Of a stretch of DNA of 8,595 nucleotides, positions 5,502-8,595 are shown piece after piece. Position 1 is the first letter of the stretch. Each line of letters starts with the position of its first letter. The stretch spans positions 1-8,595 of the forward strand of contig CANRNA010000068.1 of assembly GCA_947631805.1 (NCBI GenBank), written 5' to 3'. The translations under genes were made by a program, and so were the position numbers. Below the pieces are notes generated by a model. The model ran no database searches and was not told the DNA's origin. It worked only from the letters and a program-made list of their open reading frames with translations. Source of the stretch: an uncultured Oscillospiraceae bacterium (lineage in GTDB: Bacteria; Bacillota; Clostridia; Oscillospirales; Oscillospiraceae).

Positions 5502-5867
5502 ATGCTCATACCCATTTATATCGACGGCAGACAGCAGGGCCAGCTGACCGTGGAGCGCCAGGGGGCGGCCACGGTGATGCGGGCGGATCTAAACGACGTG
5601 GGCCGGGTGGTGCGGCTGAAGGTGTTCGGGGAGCGGACGGGGTATCTGGGGGTGCCGGTCCCGGAGGAGGGCAGGCTGCGGCTGACAAAGCGGCTGTCCC
5701 CGGCGGAGATGGCCTGCTTTCCCCAGAGGCCGGAGTACGCGGCGGAAAAGCCCATGGACAGGGAAAAGCCCGCCCCCCAGCTGGAAAAGACCCGGCCTGC
5801 CGGGCCGGAGGACCCGCCTGAGGGGCGGCATATCGTCTGGATGGGGGGAAAGCCCCACTTTTTCTGA
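5502..5867 (+). CDS. Protein of unknown function, 121 aa, beta-rich N-domain with Pro/Lys/Glu-rich tail
   Basis: I do not recognise the family with certainty. Residues 1-72 look like a small beta domain: IPIYIDGRQQGQLTVER, VVRLKVF, GYLGVPVPEEGRLRLTKRLS. Residues 73-108 are a charged, proline-rich and probably disordered linker. The end, IVWMGGKPHFF, is aromatic and hydrophobic and may be a binding tail. There is no signal peptide or membrane segment, so it is likely cytosolic. GC-ending codon use like its neighbours and an in-frame TGA-TAG double stop support a real gene. The ATG lies directly after the T-run of the mazF terminator and its Shine-Dalgarno is inside that hairpin. No promoter is seen between mazF and this gene, so it probably relies on read-through or on a start inside mazF. 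Confidence 0.75.
   Translation: MLIPIYIDGRQQGQLTVERQGAATVMRADLNDVGRVVRLKVFGERTGYLGVPVPEEGRLRLTKRLSPAEMACFPQRPEYAAEKPMDREKPAPQLEKTRPAGPEDPPEGRHIVWMGGKPHFF
5842..5863 (+). terminator. Possible weak intrinsic terminator inside the 3' end of the 121-aa gene
   Basis: TGGGG (5842-5846) can pair with CCCCA (5853-5857) across GGAAAG; the alternative is GGGG with loop AAAG. The run TTTTT (5859-5863) follows one base after the stem. The element is coding sequence for the last residues of the protein and ends just before the TGA. The stem is only 5 bp, so strength is doubtful, but it lies just ahead of the next promoter, where a terminator would be expected. Confidence 0.45.
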
Positions 5868-5896
5868 TAGGCAAATGGAAAATTATATGTTATACT
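5868..5896 (+). promoter_or_regulatory. Predicted extended -10 promoter for the nucleoside phosphorylase operon
   Basis: TATACT (5891-5896) is preceded by TGT, giving an extended -10. A weak -35, TAGGCA (5868-5873), lies exactly 17 bases upstream. The surrounding AT-rich patch (5873-5908) stands out in GC-rich DNA. The expected start is near 5902-5904, giving a leader of about 40 bases. Confidence 0.7.
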
Positions 5897-5910
5897 GTAG
5901 AAAATAAACG

Positions 5911-5925
5911 GCGGCCCCGGGCCGC
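5911..5925 (+). promoter_or_regulatory. GC palindrome in the phosphorylase leader
   Basis: GCGGCCC-C-GGGCCGC is a perfect 15-base palindrome centred on 5918. In RNA it can fold as GCGGCC/GGCCGC with loop CCG. It lies just downstream of the predicted transcription start and 4 bases before the purine-rich ribosome site (AGAGG, 5930-5934). It could be an operator or a 5' stabilising hairpin. Confidence 0.45.
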
Positions 5926-5941
5926 GGAAAGAGGCACCGGT

Positions 5942-7252
5942 ATGCGGATGAGCGACCTTATACAGAAAAAGCGTGACGGCGGCGTGCTGGACCGGCGGGA
6001 GATACGCTGGATGATCGAGGGCTATACCGCCGGGACCATCCCCGACTACCAGATGAGCGCCATGTGCATGGCCATCTTCTACCAGGGCATGGACATCCAG
6101 GAGACATACGAGCTGACCATGGCCATGCTGGACTCCGGGGACAGGATAGACTTGAGCGGCATCTCCGGCGTGAAGGCCGACAAGCACTCCACCGGCGGGG
6201 TGGGAGACAAGACCAGTCTGCTGCTGTGCCCCATGGTGGCCTGCTGCGGGGTGAAGCTGGCGAAGCTGTCCGGTCGGGGGCTGGGCCACACCGGGGGCAC
6301 CATCGACAAGCTGGAGAGCTTTCCCGGCTTTTCCACCGCCATAGCCGAGGACGCCTTCATCCGGCAGGTGAACGAAGTGGGCTTCGCCATCGCCGGGCAG
6401 ACGGCGCAGCTCTGCCCGGCGGACAAGAAGCTCTACGCCCTCCGGGACGTGACGGCAACGGTGGCCTCCCGGCCCCTGATCGTCAGCAGCATTCTGTGCA
6501 AGAAGCTGGCGGCGGGAGCGGACGTGATCGTGCTGGACGTGAAGACCGGTTCCGGGGCGTTCATGCAGCGGGAGGAGGACGCCTTTGACCTGGCCCGGAC
6601 GCTGACGGAGGTGGGCCGCATGGCAGGGAGAAAGGTGGTGGCCGTGGTCACGGACATGGACGAGCCTCTGGGCAACGCCGTGGGCAACGCCCTGGAGGTG
6701 AAGGAGGCCCTGGCCGCCCTGCGGGGAGAGTACAGGGGAGACCTTCTGGAGCTGTGCCTGACCCTGGGGACCCAGATACTCCGGGAGGGGGGCGTGGCGA
6801 GCGACGACGCCTCCGCCCGGGAGATGCTGGAGCGGACCATATCCAGCGGCGCGGCCCTGGAGCGGTTCGCGGCCTTCGTCCGGGCCCAGGGGGGAGACGC
6901 ATCGGCGGTGTACGACCCGTCCCTGCTGCCCCAGGCCCCGGTGACGGCGGAGGCCCCCGCCCCGGCGGGGGGCTATGTGGGCCGCATCCACGCCGAGGAC
7001 GTGGGCCTGGTGAGCATGCACTTGGGCGGCGGCCGGGCGGCCAAGGACGACGATATCGACCTGGCCGTGGGCGTGGTGCTGAAAAAGAAGGTGGGCGACG
7101 CCGTGGCGGCGGGGGAGAGCCTGGGCACTGTCCACGCCCGGACGGAGGAGGCCGCCCGCCGGGGGGCGGATATGCTCCGCGCCTGCTTTGAGATCGTGCC
7201 GGAGAAGGTCACGCGCAGCCCGTTCATCAAGGGCGTGGTAAGAGGTGAATGA
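5942..7252 (+). CDS. pdp: Pyrimidine-nucleoside phosphorylase (thymidine/uridine phosphorylase)
   Basis: It cleaves thymidine, uridine and deoxyuridine with phosphate to the free base plus (deoxy)ribose-1-phosphate, in cytosolic nucleoside salvage. At 436 aa it has the length of Firmicute Pdp. The helical alpha domain carries MRMSDLIQKKRDG and GYTAGTIPDYQMSA. The phosphate site is KHSTGGVGDKTS (81-92). The family signature SGRGLGHTGGTIDKLESFPG lies at 110-129. Substrate-binding residues Arg168, Ser183 and Lys187 match E. coli DeoA Arg171, Ser186 and Lys190. The C-terminal domain includes HLGGGR and DLAVGVVL. The ATG at 5942 has AGAGG 7 bases upstream, and MRMSDLI fits family starts better than the ATG at 5948. 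Its stop is one base from the next gene. It has its own promoter and heads an operon. E. coli-type deoA is a close relative. Confidence 0.95.
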   Translation: MRMSDLIQKKRDGGVLDRREIRWMIEGYTAGTIPDYQMSAMCMAIFYQGMDIQETYELTMAMLDSGDRIDLSGISGVKADKHSTGGVGDKTSLLLCPMVACCGVKLAKLSGRGLGHTGGTIDKLESFPGFSTAIAEDAFIRQVNEVGFAIAGQTAQLCPADKKLYALRDVTATVASRPLIVSSILCKKLAAGADVIVLDVKTGSGAFMQREEDAFDLARTLTEVGRMAGRKVVAVVTDMDEPLGNAVGNALEVKEALAALRGEYRGDLLELCLTLGTQILREGGVASDDASAREMLERTISSGAALERFAAFVRAQGGDASAVYDPSLLPQAPVTAEAPAPAGGYVGRIHAEDVGLVSMHLGGGRAAKDDDIDLAVGVVLKKKVGDAVAAGESLGTVHARTEEAARRGADMLRACFEIVPEKVTRSPFIKGVVRGE

Positions 7253-7253
7253 G

Positions 7254-8180
7254 ATGAAGATGCTCTTCACGGACTACACCAGCTACTGCCGCCTGCGGCC
7301 GGAGGATGAGCCCTGGCTCCGGGAGCGGGGGATAGAGGTCCTCCGCTGCCCGGACGGCGAGCCCTATCCGGGGGACCCGTCCCAGATAGAGGCCGTGGCC
7401 TGCTGCAAGCTGTTTTCCCACACCCCCATCCAGGCCTTCACCTCTCTGCGGTACATACAGGGCTACACCGCCGGGTTCGAGCACCTGCCCATGGACTATA
7501 TCCAGGACCACGGCATCCAGTTCCACAACGCCCGGGGGGTCTACAGCGTGCCCATCGCGGAGTTCGCCATCGGCGGGCTGCTGACTTTGTACAAGGACCT
7601 GCGGACCTTTGAGCGGCGGCAGGGAGAGCGGGTGTGGAAGCAGCGGGCGTATCTGCGGGAGCTCTGGGGCAAAAGCGTGCTCATCGTGGGGGCCGGGAGC
7701 ATAGGCGCGGCCTTCGCCAGCCGTCTGAAGGCCTTCGGCTGCGCCGTGACGGGCCTTGCCAGGACGGCGGGACACCGGGAGCACTTCGACCGGGTGCTTG
7801 GCATGGAGGCGCTGGACGACTGCCTGCCCCAGGCGGACGTGGTCATATTGTGCCTGCCCAGAAACGACGACACCTTCCACATCATGGACGAGGCCCGCCT
7901 CGCCAGGATGAAAGAGGGGGCGGTGCTGGTGAATATATGCCGGGGCGCGGTGGCGGACGAGGCCGCCCTCATCCGGGCCCTGGAGAGCGGACGGCTCAGC
8001 GGGGCGGTGCTGGACGTGTTCGAGACGGAGCCCCTGCCGGAGAGCAGCCCCCTGTGGGCGATGGAGAACGTGATCGTCACGCCCCACAGCAGCTTTGCCG
8101 CCGAGAACAACGCCCAGCGGCTGTGGGAGATCATGCGGGACAACCTGGCCGCGTCCGGGCTCCTGGAGAAAGAGATATAG
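7254..8180 (+). CDS. D-isomer-specific 2-hydroxyacid dehydrogenase family protein
   Basis: An NAD(P)-dependent 2-oxoacid/2-hydroxyacid oxidoreductase, 308 aa, typical for the family. The Rossmann loop is GAGSIG (146-151). The catalytic triad is present: Arg230 in NICRGAVADEAAL, Glu259 in DVFETEPLPESSPLW, and His278 in VTPHSS. After beta-2 the sequence reads GLARTAGHR (168-176), with no acidic residue where NAD enzymes carry Asp or Glu and with Arg/Thr instead, which suggests NADPH. The start is ATG 7254, one base after the pdp stop, with AGAGGTG 6 bases upstream. A GTG at 7245 is in frame but overlaps that ribosome site. The substrate cannot be told from sequence; glyoxylate/hydroxypyruvate reductase-like activity is possible. 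It is co-transcribed with pdp and the aldo/keto reductase. Confidence 0.92.
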   Translation: MKMLFTDYTSYCRLRPEDEPWLRERGIEVLRCPDGEPYPGDPSQIEAVACCKLFSHTPIQAFTSLRYIQGYTAGFEHLPMDYIQDHGIQFHNARGVYSVPIAEFAIGGLLTLYKDLRTFERRQGERVWKQRAYLRELWGKSVLIVGAGSIGAAFASRLKAFGCAVTGLARTAGHREHFDRVLGMEALDDCLPQADVVILCLPRNDDTFHIMDEARLARMKEGAVLVNICRGAVADEAALIRALESGRLSGAVLDVFETEPLPESSPLWAMENVIVTPHSSFAAENNAQRLWEIMRDNLAASGLLEKEI

Positions 8181-8188
8181 GAGGAGAA

Positions 8189-8595
8189 ATGGCTGAAGTG
8201 GGGTTTGAGAACATAAAGGGCAGGCTGGGCATGGGCTGCATGCGCCTGCCCGCAAGAGACGGGGGAGTGGACTTGGAGCAGATAGGCGAAATGGTGGACC
8301 TGTTCATGGAGCGGGGATTCAACTACTTCGACACCGCCCACGGCTATCTGAACGGCCAGAGCGAGACGGCCCTCCGCCGCTGCCTGACAGAGCGCTATCC
8401 CCGGGAGAGCTATGTGCTGGCGGACAAGCTGTCCACGGCCTTTTTCCAGCGGGAGGAGGACATCCGCCCCCTGTTTGAGAGCCAGCTGGCCGCCTGCGGG
8501 GTGGATTTTTTTGACTTCTACCTGATGCACGCCCAGCGGGGGGATGTGTACGAGAAATTCGTCGCCTGCAGGGCCTATGAGACCGTCCAGGCCCT
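8189..8595 (+). CDS. Aldo/keto reductase, N-terminal part (cut by window edge)
   Basis: A predicted NAD(P)H-dependent oxidoreductase of the AKR superfamily; 135 residues are visible before the right edge. The opening RLGMGCMRLP (12-21), NYFDTAHGYLNGQSE (45-59), LADKLS (77-82) and FYLMHAQ (110-116) give the usual catalytic tetrad Asp48, Tyr53, Lys80 and His114. The GMGCMRLP start and the style resemble the COG1453 group, whose members often end in a ferredoxin-like 4Fe-4S domain. That end is outside the window. The ATG lies 8 bases after the previous stop, with AGGAGG (8179-8184) only 4 bases before it, a short but workable spacing. It is the third gene of the pdp operon. Substrate unknown. 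Confidence 0.9.
   Translation, partial: MAEVGFENIKGRLGMGCMRLPARDGGVDLEQIGEMVDLFMERGFNYFDTAHGYLNGQSETALRRCLTERYPRESYVLADKLSTAFFQREEDIRPLFESQLAACGVDFFDFYLMHAQRGDVYEKFVACRAYETVQA

Noticed and set aside
7245..7253. GTG start at 7245 for the 2-hydroxyacid dehydrogenase
   Set aside because: The GTG is part of the AGAGGTG ribosome site for the ATG at 7254, and no other site precedes it.
5516..7270. Minus-strand open frame of 584 codons opposite the 121-aa gene and pdp
   Set aside because: It is a shadow of GC-rich coding on the plus strand; the residues are rich in His, Gly, Arg and Pro with no motif, while the plus strand carries clear Pdp motifs.
1..8595. Mobile element, CRISPR array, phage or tRNA-linked island
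   Set aside because: I saw no transposase or integrase motifs, no spaced direct repeats, no tRNA cloverleaf and no compositional break apart from short AT-rich promoter gaps.

Overview
The window looks like a GC-rich Firmicute chromosome (about 65% GC by eye), most likely an Oscillospiraceae-type gut Clostridium. The reasons are strong AGGAGG-type ribosome sites, AT-rich sigma-A promoters in the gaps, a B. subtilis-type PheS and MazF, and the gene order LolA-like lipoprotein - alr - mazF, which recalls B. subtilis ydcC-dal-ndoAI-ndoA and C. difficile gerS-alr2. The taxonomic call is inference. I see no rRNA or tRNA gene, insertion sequence, prophage or CRISPR array. Most of the window is ordinary housekeeping DNA.

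Left part (1-1582, minus strand): the phenylalanyl-tRNA synthetase operon, pheS then pheT. pheT runs off the left edge. An AT-rich divergent gap (1583-1736) holds two back-to-back sigma-A promoters, one for pheST and one for the rightward cluster.

Middle (1737-5501, plus strand): nnrDE (NAD(P)HX repair), a small LolA/GerS-like lipoprotein, alr (alanine racemase) and mazF (mRNA interferase), closed by a strong intrinsic terminator. No mazE-type antitoxin gene precedes mazF. Its place is taken by an 86-base leader with a dyad, a UACAU motif and a possible 17-codon ORF whose stop overlaps the mazF start as ATGA.

Next (5502-5867): a 121-aa protein of unknown function. Its Shine-Dalgarno lies inside the 3' arm of the mazF terminator, so the hairpin may control both termination and translation. 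A weaker intrinsic terminator may be built from its last codons.

Right part (5942-8595, plus strand): a tight metabolic operon with its own extended -10 promoter. It encodes pyrimidine-nucleoside phosphorylase, a D-2-hydroxyacid dehydrogenase family reductase (possibly NADPH-preferring) and an aldo/keto reductase cut by the right edge.

The least explained parts are the mazF leader with no antitoxin gene and the terminator/RBS overlap at 5461-5504. The genes themselves belong to known families, apart from the 121-aa protein.
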